A stretch of DNA of 64,000 bases from Thermoleophilaceae bacterium (GCA_030446485.1 JAUJNF010000005.1:67739-131738); one strand, 5' to 3'; counted from the stretch's first letter, positions 44,275-52,776 are shown. The notes: a model not told the origin generated them from the letters alone. A program made the numbers and translations.

Positions 44275-45117
44275 TCAGTACGCCAGCCGCCCGAACTTCT
44301 CCCTCAGCCGCGCGTAGAACGTAGATCCCGGCAACTGTGCCAGCGCCGCCCGGTCGTGCTCGAAGCGCAGCTCCACGTGCTCGCCCGGGCCCAGTGAGCC
44401 CACCGTGCGGCCGTCGGTCGAGATGTCGACGGCGTCGCGGTCGGACAGGTTCTCCACCGTCAGGTGGTCGCCGGTGGCCACTACCAGGCCGCGGGCCGTG
44501 AGGGTGTGCGGCGCGATGAACGAGACCACGAAGCCCTCCACCCCCCACGCGAGCACCGGCCCGCCGTTGGCCAGGTTGTAGCCCGTGGACCCAACCGGGG
44601 TGGCGGCCACCAGCCCGTCGCAGCGCACCTCGCCGAGCTGCTCGCCCGCCACCGAGTAGGCGAGCTCGGCCACCCGGCTGTCGGGACGGCGGTGGAACGC
44701 GACGTCGTTCACCGCGTGGCGGAGCTCTCCCCCCGTCGCGACCGTGAGCGCGGGCATGAGGAGCGTCTCGAAGTCCCCGGAGAAGACGCGCTCGAGACCG
44801 TCCTCAAGGCCGCCGTGATCGACGGTGGAGAGGAAGCCGATCGCGCCGAAGTTGAAGGCAAACACCGGCGTCGCCCGGCCGGCCACGGCGCGGAGGGCCT
44901 GGAGGATCGTGCCGTCCCCTCCGAGGACGACGACCAGCTCCGCCTCGGCGATCGCGCCGCCGTCGCTCTCGGCGATGCCGTGCTTCTCGGCCTCGGCTGG
45001 CGGCACCCGCACCTCGACCCCGCGGGCCGACGCCTCGTCGAGCAGGCGCCGGACCGCCGCCCCCGTGTCGCCCGGCGACGAGTGCGTCAGCAGGGAGATC
45101 GTGCGCGGGGGGGTCAT
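44275..45117 (-). CDS. nadK: NAD kinase
   Basis: Phosphorylates NAD to NADP using ATP or polyphosphate. 280 residues from the ATG at 45117, overlapping the tlyA stop (ATGA). The diagnostic VLGGDGTILQAL, the NDVAF pair and the DGLVAATPVGSTGYNL segment that binds NAD are all present. It is in the conserved tlyA-nadK-recN group, so probably co-expressed with them. Confidence 0.96.
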   Translation of the reverse strand: MTPPRTISLLTHSSPGDTGAAVRRLLDEASARGVEVRVPPAEAEKHGIAESDGGAIAEAELVVVLGGDGTILQALRAVAGRATPVFAFNFGAIGFLSTVDHGGLEDGLERVFSGDFETLLMPALTVATGGELRHAVNDVAFHRRPDSRVAELAYSVAGEQLGEVRCDGLVAATPVGSTGYNLANGGPVLAWGVEGFVVSFIAPHTLTARGLVVATGDHLTVENLSDRDAVDISTDGRTVGSLGPGEHVELRFEHDRAALAQLPGSTFYARLREKFGRLAY

Positions 45118-45902
45118 GGCTCCGCCCTCGCGACCGCCGCCTCGAGGTCAGCCGCGGCCCCGGCCCGCCCACGCTCGGCGGTCCAGACGAACGTCTCCAG
45201 GTTGCCGGCGGGTCCGGGCAGCCCGGACGAGGCGTAGCCGAGCACGGGATGGGCGAGCTCGGAAATCGCACGGCCGACGGCCACGAGTGCCGCGCGCCGG
45301 TCCGCCGGCGAGCGCACCACCCCGCCCTTGCCGACCCGCTCGCGCCCCACCTCGAACTGCGGCTTGACGAGCGCCACGCAGTCGAACTCCGCGTCGGCGC
45401 AGGTGAGCACCGCCGGCAGCACCTTCGCGAGCGAGATGAAGGACACGTCGATGACGATCAGGTTGGGCCGGTACGGGAGCAGGGCCGGCTCGAGCTCCCG
45501 GGCGTTCACGCGCTCGAGCACGTGGACCCGGATGTCGCTCCTCAGCCGCCAGTCGAGCTCCCCATAGCCCACGTCCACGGCGGTCACGGCCGTGGCCCCG
45601 CGCTGCAGGAGGCAGTCGGTGAAGCCCCCGGTCGAGGAGCCGACGTCCAGGCAGGACCGGCCGGCGGGGTCGACTCCGAAGGCGCCGAGGGCGTTGGCCA
45701 GCTTGATGCCTCCGCGGGAGACGAACGGCGGCGGCTCCGCCACCGCCACGTCGGCGTCGCCGGGCACCATCTGGCCCGGCTTCTCGGCGCGCCGGCCCCC
45801 CAACAGGCGCACCTCGCCGGCAAGCACCGCCGCGGCGGCGCGGGAACGCGACTCGAACAGCCCGCGCTCAACCAGCAGCGTGTCGAGCCGCGTCTTCGCC
45901 AC
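45114..45902 (-). CDS. tlyA: TlyA family rRNA (2'-O) methyltransferase
   Basis: 262 residues from GTG 45902. The N-terminal S4 RNA-binding domain (RLDTLLVERGLFESRSRA) is followed by an FtsJ-like methyltransferase fold. SAM binding is in DVGSSTGGFTDCLLQRGA, and the K-D-K-E set appears as Lys in FVSRGGIKL, Asp in DVSFISL, Lys in LVKPQFEVG and a later Glu. TlyA methylates 16S and/or 23S rRNA (capreomycin site). The upstream open frame lacks conserved sequence, so the GTG start is preferred. A 9-bp hairpin and a CRP-type box lie upstream. Confidence 0.94.
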   Translation of the reverse strand: MAKTRLDTLLVERGLFESRSRAAAAVLAGEVRLLGGRRAEKPGQMVPGDADVAVAEPPPFVSRGGIKLANALGAFGVDPAGRSCLDVGSSTGGFTDCLLQRGATAVTAVDVGYGELDWRLRSDIRVHVLERVNARELEPALLPYRPNLIVIDVSFISLAKVLPAVLTCADAEFDCVALVKPQFEVGRERVGKGGVVRSPADRRAALVAVGRAISELAHPVLGYASSGLPGPAGNLETFVWTAERGRAGAAADLEAAVARAEP

Positions 45903-45956
45903 CGGCCAAAGGTATCGGCGGGGGCGGCGAGGCGCCGGGCTCAAGGGCGACGGGAG

Positions 45957-45978
45957 GGCCGGTGCCTCAGCACCGGCC
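45957..45978. other. Perfect hairpin upstream of tlyA
   Basis: GGCCGGTGC-CTCA-GCACCGGCC, a 9-bp stem with a 4-base loop, lies 55 bases before the tlyA start. It could be a leader hairpin of tlyA or separate divergent transcription units. Confidence 0.6.
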
Positions 45979-46000
45979 GCAGAGAACCGACAGCGACCAG

Positions 46001-46016
46001 TGTGACCCGAATCACA
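46001..46016. promoter_or_regulatory. CRP-type binding site
   Basis: TGTGA-CCCGAA-TCACA matches the CRP/Cmr/GlxR consensus TGTGA-N6-TCACA exactly. Its centre is 41-42 bases before the predicted start of the small transcript at about 46050, the class II activator spacing. It is also about 100 bases upstream of tlyA on the other strand. Confidence 0.75.
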
Positions 46017-46049
46017 CACCCGTGGGCTTAAGCAACTTACATTGAACAA

Positions 46050-46142
46050 GCCCTGGGAGTGGGGCCAAGACTTCTCTCACCGATCACATACGCATCACTC
46101 CTCCCTCAAGCGGCCCGCCCTCCCCGGCGGGTCGCTTTTTTT
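46050..46142 (+). ncRNA. Candidate small RNA with CRP-type promoter
   Basis: A TACATT box (46038-46043) lies at the right distance after the CRP-type site, and a strong intrinsic terminator ends at 46142, with no open frame or ribosome site between them. That defines a roughly 93-base transcript on the plus strand. The body contains two C-rich single-stranded stretches (CTCCTCCCTC and the CTCCCC terminator loop), which could pair with ribosome-binding sites. The 5' end is a prediction. It has not been matched to a known RNA family. Confidence 0.5.
46109..46142 (+). terminator. Rho-independent terminator of the small transcript
   Basis: AGCG-G-CCCGCC and GGCGGG-T-CGCT pair (one G-T wobble) around a CTCCCC loop, followed by seven T. 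No protein gene on the plus strand ends before it for several kilobases, which is why a small RNA is proposed. Confidence 0.9.
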
Positions 46143-46182
46143 CTGGGTCGGGCCCGTGCGGCGTCCGCCAGCAAGCGAGGCC

Positions 46183-46232
46183 GGGGGTTGGGCGGATTCC
46201 GCGACACATAGTCCCGAAATCGGCCCAACCCC
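46183..46232. repeat. Imperfect palindrome, copy 1
   Basis: The arms GGGGGTTGGG and CCCAACCCC enclose about 30 bases. The same arms and flanking GGATT and AA-CGG bases recur at 46328-46378, so the two are copies of one element about 145 bases apart, downstream of dxs. Confidence 0.75.
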
Positions 46233-46327
46233 TTCCCGCCCACCCAATCGGGCAGCCGGGAAGTTCGGGAACCGAGACCGCCTGGGCGCGACGACACTCG
46301 AGCGTGCCGGGGGAAGTGGGAATGCGC

Positions 46328-46378
46328 GGGGGTTGGGTGGATTTGGGCGCCGCAGGTGCCCAAACCGGCCCAACCCCC
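46328..46378. repeat. Imperfect palindrome, copy 2
   Basis: The arms GGGGGTTGGG and CCCAACCCCC match copy 1. Here the inside forms an extra hairpin (TTTGGGC and GCCCAAA), making a longer stem. It may act as the dxs terminator or be a small repeated element. Confidence 0.75.
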
Positions 46379-46467
46379 CCACGCAGAGGGGCGATGGTCA
46401 AGCTGTGAGCGAATCGCTCAAGTCGGCCTCGGGACCGCGCGGCGCCGCTCCCGCCTAAGCGAGCCGC

Positions 46468-48402
46468 CTAGGCCAGCGCCGCGCTCGGCTCGAGCACGGC
46501 CTGAGCCACGCGCTCGGCTATCGCCTCCGGCGTGAGCCCGACCTCCTTGCGGAGGAGCGCCGGCTTGCCGTGCGTCACGAAGCGGTCCGGGAGACCGATG
46601 CGCAAAATCCGCGCCTCGGCCGCCAGGTCGTGGTCCGACAGCCACTCGACCACGCCCGCGCCGAAGCCGCCGGCCAGCACGTTCTCCTCGATGGTCACCA
46701 CCAGGTCGTGGTCGGCCACCAGCGCGGCCAGCATCTCCTCGTCCAGCGGCTTGGCGAAGCGGGCGTCGGCCACCGTGGCGTCGATGTCGTGCTCGGCCAG
46801 CAGGTCGGCCGCCCCCAGGGCGAGCGGCACGCCGAACCCGTAGCCGAGCAGCGCCACGCGCTCGCCGGACCGCAGCACCTCACCGGTCCCGATCTCAATC
46901 GCCCGCGGGTCCGACGGCAGCGGCACCCCCTCGCCCTCGCCGCGGGGATACCGCAGGGCGATCGGGCCGTCGTCGTACAGCGTGGCGGTGCGCAGCATGT
47001 TCACGAGCATCGCCTCGTCGCGCGGGGCCATGATGGTCATGTTGGGGAGCGCCCGCAGGTAGGAGATGTCGAAGACCCCGTGGTGGGTCGGCCCGTCGTC
47101 GCCCACGAGGCCGGCGCGGTCCATGGCGAAGACGACGTTCAGGCGCTGAAGCGAGACGTCGTGCACGATCTGGTCGAAGGCGCGCTGCAGGAACGTCGAG
47201 TAGATGGCGGCCACGGGCTTCATCCCCTGCAGGGCCATGCCGGCGGCCATGAGGATCGCGTGCTGCTCGGCGATGCCCACGTCGTAGTAGCGCTCGGGCA
47301 TGGCGTCCTGCAGGATGTTCAGCCCGGTGCCGGAGTTCATCGCCGCGGTGATGCCGCACACGCGCTCGTCCCGCCGGCACTCCTCGACAAGGGCCTTGCC
47401 GAACACCGTCGTGTACTGCAGGGCGGCCGTCGAGGTCGGCGCGGAGGCGAGCGTCGTGGGCGCCAGCGCGCCCTTCACGATCGAGGACGGCTTGGCGGCG
47501 TGCCACTTCTCCATGCCCGCGAGGCCACCGTCCTCGGCCGGCGAGAAGCCCTTGCCCTTCACGGTCTTGATGTGCACCACGACGGGGCGCTCCGCCTCGA
47601 GGGCCTCGCGGAGCGCCTCGCGGAGCGCGCGCACGTCGTGCCCGTCGATCACGCCGACGTAGGCCAGGTCGAGCTCCTCGAAGAAGAGGCCCGGCGCCCA
47701 GTAGGCCTTCAGCGACTCCTTGACGATCGGGCCGAGCCGCTCGATCCGCTTGCCGATGGCCGGGAGCTTGGTGAGGCCCTCCTCGACCTCCTCGCGCGCG
47801 CGGTGCAGCTTGGGGTCGAGCCGCACGCGGTTGAAGTAGCGCGACAGCGCGCCGACGTTCGGCGCGATCGACATGCCGTTGTCGTTCACGACGATCACGA
47901 CCGGGAGGTCCATGCCGCCCGCGTTGTGGAGGGCCTCGAAGGCCACGCCGCCGGTGAGCGCGCCGTCGCCGATCACGGCGACGACCTTGCCGTCCTCGCC
48001 GACCCCCTGGCGCATGGCCTCCTTCAGCCCCACCGCGTACGACACCGACGTGGAGGCGTGGCCCGCGCCCATGATGTCGTGCTCGGACTCGAAGATCGAG
48101 CAGAACGGGGCGAGGCCGCCGTACTTGCGTATGGTCGCGAGCTGGTCGCGGCGGCCGGTCAGGACCTTGTGCGGGTAGGCCTGGTGCCCGACGTCCCACA
48201 GCACCTTGTCGCGCGGTGAGTCGAGCAGGCTGTGCAGGGCCACCGCCAGCTCGCACGTGCCGAGGTTGGCCCCGAAGTGCCCCCCGATCTCGCCGATCGT
48301 GTCGATCACCAGCTCGCGCAGCTCCTGGGCCACGTCCTGGAGCTGCGCGTCGCTCAACCCACGCAGGTCCTGCGGCTGGTCGATGTGGTCTAGGCGGCTC
48401 AT
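46468..48402 (-). CDS. dxs: 1-deoxy-D-xylulose-5-phosphate synthase
   Basis: The first step of the MEP isoprenoid pathway: pyruvate plus glyceraldehyde 3-phosphate to DXP. 644 residues from the ATG at 48402. DVGHQAYPHKVLTGR is the substrate/cofactor region, VIGDGALTGGVAFEA...NDN the thiamine diphosphate motif, and YYDVGIAEQHAILMA carries the catalytic Glu. Full family length. Its start overlaps the ispA stop (ATGA), so prenyl diphosphate synthesis and its precursor step are co-translated. Confidence 0.97.
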   Translation of the reverse strand: MSRLDHIDQPQDLRGLSDAQLQDVAQELRELVIDTIGEIGGHFGANLGTCELAVALHSLLDSPRDKVLWDVGHQAYPHKVLTGRRDQLATIRKYGGLAPFCSIFESEHDIMGAGHASTSVSYAVGLKEAMRQGVGEDGKVVAVIGDGALTGGVAFEALHNAGGMDLPVVIVVNDNGMSIAPNVGALSRYFNRVRLDPKLHRAREEVEEGLTKLPAIGKRIERLGPIVKESLKAYWAPGLFFEELDLAYVGVIDGHDVRALREALREALEAERPVVVHIKTVKGKGFSPAEDGGLAGMEKWHAAKPSSIVKGALAPTTLASAPTSTAALQYTTVFGKALVEECRRDERVCGITAAMNSGTGLNILQDAMPERYYDVGIAEQHAILMAAGMALQGMKPVAAIYSTFLQRAFDQIVHDVSLQRLNVVFAMDRAGLVGDDGPTHHGVFDISYLRALPNMTIMAPRDEAMLVNMLRTATLYDDGPIALRYPRGEGEGVPLPSDPRAIEIGTGEVLRSGERVALLGYGFGVPLALGAADLLAEHDIDATVADARFAKPLDEEMLAALVADHDLVVTIEENVLAGGFGAGVVEWLSDHDLAAEARILRIGLPDRFVTHGKPALLRKEVGLTPEAIAERVAQAVLEPSAALA

Positions 48403-49268
48403 GTTTGGCGGGTGAGGATGTAGTCGGTTATTCGCGCGAGCGTCTGGGTTGTCTCACCGGCGCCGCTCAGCGCCTCGCGGGCGCCGCGGTGCGACTCCTC
48501 GGCCAGCTCCCTCGCTCGGTCGAGCCCGAACACGCTGACGTAGGTGCGCTTCCCGTGACGCTCGTCGGATCCCTGCGGCTTGCCGAGGGTGCTCTCCTCC
48601 CCGGTCACGTCGAGTATGTCGTCGACGATCTGGAAGAGCACGCCCAGCTCGGCCGCAAAGCGCCGAAGGGCGATTGTGGCAGGTCCGGTTTCGCCGGTGA
48701 CGAGGATCGGGCACTCCACCGCGGCGCCGATAAGGCGGCCGGTCTTGAGCTCGTGCAGCCGGCGGAGGCCGGGCGCGTCCAGGTCGCCCGCCGCTGTCAC
48801 GTCCAGGAACTGGCCGCCCACCATGCCGTCGACGCCGGCGGCGGCCACGAGTTCGGCCGCCGCGCGCAGCACGCGGGCCGGCGCGCCGGTCTGGCGCTCG
48901 AGCACCAGGCGCAGGGCCTCGGCGAACAGCCCGTCGCCGGCCAGGATCGCCACGTCCTCGCCGTAGGCCACGTGGCATGTGGGCTGTCCGCGGCGCAGTG
49001 CGTCGTCGTCCATCGCCGGCAGGTCGTCGTGGATCAGCGAATAGGTGTGGATGAGCTCGAGGGCGGCAGCCAGCGGGAGCAGCTCGGACGGCTCCCGTCC
49101 GAGCGCCTCGGCGGTGGCCAGGGCGAGCACCGGCCGGATCCGCTTCCCGCCCGCGAGCAGGGAGTAGCGCATGGCCTCCTCGAGCCCCGCGGTCCCCGGC
49201 TCGGCGGAGAAGCGCAGGCCGCTCAGGTAGGCGTCCACCCGCCCCTGGAGCTCGGTCGGGTAGGCCAC
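48399..49268 (-). CDS. ispA: Polyprenyl (farnesyl/geranylgeranyl) diphosphate synthase
   Basis: 289 residues from GTG 49268, which has GGAG 5-8 bases upstream; a CTG 18 bases earlier would overlap xseB. The first Asp-rich motif is LIHDDLPAMDDD and the second is QIVDDILDVTG. GGKRIRPVLAL precedes the first motif. The enzyme condenses IPP with allylic diphosphates in the cytoplasm. The residues before the first motif (HTYSLIHDD) suggest a short-chain product (C15-C20). It lies between xseB and dxs in a compact operon, as in many bacteria. Confidence 0.93.
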   Translation of the reverse strand: MAYPTELQGRVDAYLSGLRFSAEPGTAGLEEAMRYSLLAGGKRIRPVLALATAEALGREPSELLPLAAALELIHTYSLIHDDLPAMDDDALRRGQPTCHVAYGEDVAILAGDGLFAEALRLVLERQTGAPARVLRAAAELVAAAGVDGMVGGQFLDVTAAGDLDAPGLRRLHELKTGRLIGAAVECPILVTGETGPATIALRRFAAELGVLFQIVDDILDVTGEESTLGKPQGSDERHGKRTYVSVFGLDRARELAEESHRGAREALSGAGETTQTLARITDYILTRQT

Positions 49269-49285
49269 CCGCTCCGGTGTCGTGC

Positions 49286-49507
49286 TCAGAGCAGCTCCTC
49301 CTGGCCGGGGCGCGGCTGGGCGTGGGCCTCCGCACGGGCGGCGCGCTCGACCGAGTCGAGCTCGCCGCCGACGCGCGTGGCCAGATCGGCGCAGCGCTCG
49401 ACCACGGCCGCCGCCTCCTCGGCATCGAGCTGCCCGCCGCGCAGACGGGCGGCCGCGGCCTCCAGCTCGCCGACCAGGGCGTCGAGGGTGTCGGTCGCGA
49501 TGGTCAC
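49286..49507 (-). CDS. xseB: Exodeoxyribonuclease VII small subunit
   Basis: A 73-residue helical hairpin protein from GTG 49507, which overlaps the nusB stop (GTGA). LDALVGELEAAAARLRGG and a second helix with AAVVERCADLATRV are the family pattern. XseB binds XseA to form the single-strand exonuclease; xseA is not in the window. Its position before ispA is the common bacterial order xseB-ispA. Too small for strong proof, but context and pattern agree. Confidence 0.82.
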   Translation of the reverse strand: MTIATDTLDALVGELEAAAARLRGGQLDAEEAAAVVERCADLATRVGGELDSVERAARAEAHAQPRPGQEELL

Positions 49508-49917
49508 CCGTGGGCCGCCCGTGGCTCCTCGGGCCGCGGCGCGGCGGCGCGTTCGCGCAGGACCGCGCCCAGGATGCCGTTGAGGAAGCCGGGCGCATCG
49601 GCGCCGCACAGCTCCTTGGCGGCCTCGACCGCCTCGTCGATCGCCACCTCGTCGGGCACGTCCGGCCGATGGATCAGCTCGTACAGGGCCACGCGCAGGA
49701 TGTTGCGCTCGAGCGGCGCGATGCGGTCGAGCGTCCAGCCGGTAGCGTGGCTGCCAATCAGGGCGTCGAGCTCCTCGCGCTCGCGATCCGCTCCCTCCGC
49801 GAGCTCGCGGGCGAACGGCCTGGCCGCCGGGCCCAGGAGCTCCTCGAGCGGTCCGCCGGTCAGGTCCTGCTGGTAGAGCGCCACCACGGCGGCTCGGCGC
49901 TGGTCGCTGCGGCGCAC
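49504..49917 (-). CDS. nusB: Transcription antitermination factor NusB
   Basis: 137 residues from GTG 49917. RRSDQRRAAVVALYQQDLTG at the start and RNILRVALYELIHRPDVPDEVAIDEAV-type helices (seen as RVALYELIHRPDVP and VAIDEAVEAAKEL) identify NusB. It binds boxA RNA with NusE and is needed for rRNA antitermination. It lies 9 bases after efp, a conserved pairing in Gram-positive bacteria. Confidence 0.94.
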   Translation of the reverse strand: MRRSDQRRAAVVALYQQDLTGGPLEELLGPAARPFARELAEGADREREELDALIGSHATGWTLDRIAPLERNILRVALYELIHRPDVPDEVAIDEAVEAAKELCGADAPGFLNGILGAVLRERAAAPRPEEPRAAHG

Positions 49918-49926
49918 GCCTACCAG

Positions 49927-50487
49927 CTACGCACGGGACACGTACTCGCCCGAGCGCGTGTCCACGCGGACGCGGTCCCCGACGTTCACGAACAGGGGCA
50001 CCCGCACGGTGACCCCCGACTCCAGCGTCGCCGGCTTGTCTCCGCCTCCCGAGGCGGTATCGCCCTTCACGCCCGGGTCGGCCGCGGTAACCGCCAGCTC
50101 GACGGCGCTCGGCACCTGCACGTCCGAGGGCGCGTCGTCAACGTACAGGAGGTCCACCTCCTCGCTCTCGCGGATCCACCTGAGCGCGTCGGTGACCTGC
50201 CCCTGGGGGATCGCGAGCTGCTCGTAGCTCTCGGAGTCCATGAAGTGGGCCTCGGAGCCGTCGGCGTAGAGGAACTGCATCCGCCGGGTCTCGGTGCGGA
50301 TCGGGCGAAACTTCTCCCCGGCACGGAAGGTCTTGTCGAGGGCCGCGCCGTCGGCCAGGCGCTTGAGCTTGGTGCGCACGAACGCGGGACCCTTGCCGGG
50401 CTTGACGTGCTGGAAGTCGATGACCTTGAAGACGACGCCGTCGACCTCGATGTGGGTGCCGTTCTTTAGCTGGTTGGTGGAGATCAT
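49927..50487 (-). CDS. efp: Elongation factor P
   Basis: EF-P, 186 residues, three beta-barrel domains. The domain I loop has HVKPGKGPAFV with Lys at the position that is modified in many bacteria; DRVRVDTRSGEYVSRA is the conserved C-terminus. It rescues ribosomes stalled at polyproline. The ATG at 50487 overlaps the stop of the upstream hydrolase gene. The modifying enzymes are not in the window. Confidence 0.96.
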   Translation of the reverse strand: MISTNQLKNGTHIEVDGVVFKVIDFQHVKPGKGPAFVRTKLKRLADGAALDKTFRAGEKFRPIRTETRRMQFLYADGSEAHFMDSESYEQLAIPQGQVTDALRWIRESEEVDLLYVDDAPSDVQVPSAVELAVTAADPGVKGDTASGGGDKPATLESGVTVRVPLFVNVGDRVRVDTRSGEYVSRA

Positions 50488-51239
50488 GTGCCTGCGGTGC
50501 GGCGCTCAGTGTAGATCGCAGGGTCGAGATCCTCCGGCAGCCGCGTCTCCCCGGCGAGCTTCTCGAGGTGTGCCGCCAGGGTGATCGCCGCAGCGGGCCG
50601 GAGATCCGGCGGGACGTCGTCCCACGCCGCGTCCAGCAGCTCGTCGCGCGTGCGCGCTCCTCGGTCCAAAGCGGCCACCAGCTTCCGCTCGCGCTCGAGC
50701 CGGTGGGCGATGTACTCGCCGAGCTTCGCGCGCGGGTCGGCGACGAAGGGACCATGGCCCGGGCACAGCACCTCGAGGTCCAGGGCGCGCAGGCGCTCGA
50801 GCGACGCGAGGTAGGCGGCGAGCGAGCCCTCGCCCGGCGCTACGAACACGCTGCCCTGGCCGAGCACCGTGTCGCCCGTGAAGCAGATCCGCCCGAGCAG
50901 CAGGCACACGCTGTCGACGGAGTGGCCTGGAGTCGCCACCACCTCGAACGGGCCGACGCGGTCGCCGTCGCCCGGCCGCACCACGGGCACGCCGCCGGCT
51001 CGGGCGGCCATCGCGGCGGCGCCCTCGGCGTGATCGCCGTGGCCGTGGGTGAGCACGATGCCCTCGACCGAGACGGGCGCGGCGGCGAGCACGGCGCCCA
51101 CGTGGGCCTCGTCGGCGGGCCCAGGGTCCACCACCCAACCGCCCGCCACGTACGTGTTCGTGCCGTCGAGGGTGAGCGGCGACGGGTTGGCCGCCCGGAC
51201 GCGTATGACGCCCGGGGGCGCCTCGTCCGGCGGGCTCAC
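50484..51239 (-). CDS. Metallo-beta-lactamase fold hydrolase (LACTB2-like)
   Basis: 251 residues from GTG 51239. The zinc motif is THGHGDHAEGA, with further ligands in TPGHSVDSVC, FTGDTVLG and CPGHGPFV. After the core comes a C-terminal winged-helix-like tail (REERKLVAALD region), as in LACTB2-type hydrolases and nucleases. The substrate is unknown (glyoxalase II-like thioester or RNA). It is the first gene of the operon leading to efp-nusB-xseB-ispA-dxs. Confidence 0.88.
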   Translation of the reverse strand: MSPPDEAPPGVIRVRAANPSPLTLDGTNTYVAGGWVVDPGPADEAHVGAVLAAAPVSVEGIVLTHGHGDHAEGAAAMAARAGGVPVVRPGDGDRVGPFEVVATPGHSVDSVCLLLGRICFTGDTVLGQGSVFVAPGEGSLAAYLASLERLRALDLEVLCPGHGPFVADPRAKLGEYIAHRLERERKLVAALDRGARTRDELLDAAWDDVPPDLRPAAAITLAAHLEKLAGETRLPEDLDPAIYTERRTAGT

Positions 51240-51325
51240 CGGTGGCCTGCCGCGTTTCCCCGTCGCCCTACCGGGTACCCGTCGAGGGCGATGTCCCGCC
51301 ACCCGATCCCCGGAGGTTGTGCCCG

Positions 51326-51556
51326 ATGAACGAGGTCCCGCCCGATCCCGAGACCGAAGACGCGATCGAGGACGCCGAGTCCGCCGGCGGGGGCGGCAGC
51401 CCCCACACCACGCCGGAGGAAGGGCATCCGGCCGGCGACGGCCCCCGGACGGGCCGCGACATCGGCGGGCCCACCACCGACGACGAGGCCACCGACGGCG
51501 ACGTCACGGGCGGCGCCCCGGGAACCAAGCAGTCGCCCTTCGAGCCTCACCAGTAG
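51326..51556 (+). CDS. Small acidic, disordered protein
   Basis: 76 residues from ATG 51326, supported by GGAGG 9 bases upstream. The sequence is rich in Asp, Glu, Gly, Thr and Pro with no hydrophobic core (PDPETEDAIEDAESAGGG), so probably intrinsically disordered and cytoplasmic. There is no signal peptide. It is divergent from the hydrolase operon and convergent with the FIST gene. No family recognised; the ribosome site is the main reason to accept it. Confidence 0.6.
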   Translation: MNEVPPDPETEDAIEDAESAGGGGSPHTTPEEGHPAGDGPRTGRDIGGPTTDDEATDGDVTGGAPGTKQSPFEPHQ

Positions 51557-51571
51557 AAGCAGGCCCGACGC

Positions 51572-52744
51572 TCAGGGAGCGGCGGCCGCGCCGGTGAACA
51601 CCGCCACGGTGGCGGTGAAGCCGTGCAGGAAGTTGCGGTCGCCCACGGGTCCGATCTCCCCGGCACAGAAGAAGCCGGCGGCCGGAGCGCCGCCGGTGGC
51701 AGCCGCGACCGCCGCGGCGTCGTGGTCGCGGGCGCCGAACATGTGCGACCCGCGACCGTTGCAGGTGAACACGAGCGCCCCGGCCGGAGGGTTCGCCAGG
51801 TCGCGCAGCTCGCGGTCGAGGGCCTCGCGCAGATCCTCGTCGGCCGACCGGCCGTCGCGCACGTGCATGCGCACCGTCTGGCCGACGCGCACCTGCTCGC
51901 CGACCGTGATCGACCCGCTCGCGTCGTCGACCGACAGCAGGCCGCGCACCAGGAAGTCGCCGCGCTCGTAGTCGGGCTGGTTCTCGTCGATCACGATCCC
52001 GAGCAGCAGGCCCTGCGCGGCGAGGGCACGCTCGGACATGTCGAGCTCGACAATCGCCTCCTTGAGCCGCTCGAGCGCCGGCCGGCTGGCCAGCTCGTAC
52101 ACCACGTTGCCGTCGGCGGCGGTGATCACCATCTCCGGACCGATCGGGCGCGCGCCCTGGGAGACGCACGGCACAACCGACGCCCCGGCCAGTGTCACGC
52201 CCACGGCGCCGTGGCGCGCCACCTCGCCGTCGCGCATCAGCACGCCCCGGCCCGGTCCCCCGCCGGCGCTCGCCAGGCCGCCGACCACGGGCACCCCGGG
52301 GTGTCCCGCTCCCACGCCGGCCAGGAAGGACTCGACCGGGAAGGTGTACGGATCGGCGAGCAGCACGATTGCCTCCGCGCCGTCGAGGTCCGGCACGCCG
52401 CCGATCTCCACGCCGCCCTCGCCACGCGACGCCTCCAGGGTGAAGGTCTCGACCCGGGCCCCGGGCAGCGAGGCCGCCCAGACCGCAACGCCGTCGTTCT
52501 CCAATTCGCGGCCGGCGCCCACCACGCCCTGCGCGCCGCAGCCCAGCAGGGCGCCGGGGGTCAGGCGCTCCCGAACCGCCACGAGCCCCTCGTCCGCATC
52601 GCCGAGGCTCGGCGCGCCGGCGAAGACCATCGCCAGGTCGCAGGCGGCGTCGCCCAGAGCCTCGCCCGCGTGCTCGGCGGCCTCGGCGAAGGCCCGCACG
52701 CCGCCCGTCGACGAGGCCAGGCCGGTGCCGATGCGGGCGCCCAC
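51572..52744 (-). CDS. FIST domain sensory protein
   Basis: 390 residues from GTG 52744. An N-terminal FIST_N domain (LLGCGAQGVVG, VVGGLASAGGG) is followed by FIST_C (FTCNGRGSHMFG, GFFCAGEIGPVG, HGFTATVAVF). FIST proteins bind small ligands, probably amino acids, and are often linked to signalling proteins; here no other domain is attached. Not membrane-bound. It ends 15 bases from the convergent small acidic gene. Confidence 0.9.
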   Translation of the reverse strand: MGARIGTGLASSTGGVRAFAEAAEHAGEALGDAACDLAMVFAGAPSLGDADEGLVAVRERLTPGALLGCGAQGVVGAGRELENDGVAVWAASLPGARVETFTLEASRGEGGVEIGGVPDLDGAEAIVLLADPYTFPVESFLAGVGAGHPGVPVVGGLASAGGGPGRGVLMRDGEVARHGAVGVTLAGASVVPCVSQGARPIGPEMVITAADGNVVYELASRPALERLKEAIVELDMSERALAAQGLLLGIVIDENQPDYERGDFLVRGLLSVDDASGSITVGEQVRVGQTVRMHVRDGRSADEDLREALDRELRDLANPPAGALVFTCNGRGSHMFGARDHDAAAVAAATGGAPAAGFFCAGEIGPVGDRNFLHGFTATVAVFTGAAAAP

Positions 52745-52776
52745 ACCGTCATACTCGCACCCCTGGCGCGCGGTGG

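Noticed and set aside
45906-45916. GCCGATACC on the minus strand before tlyA as a FliA-type promoter
   Set aside because: No TAAA/TCAA lies 15-16 bases upstream, and it is too close to the GTG start.
46084-46401. Three overlapping minus-strand frames in the tlyA-dxs gap
   Set aside because: They run through palindromes and the terminator, have Pro/Arg-rich composition and no ribosome site.
48721-48740. GCCGATAA match to a sigma-28 -10 box
   Set aside because: It is inside the ispA coding region and has no TAAA-type box at the right distance.
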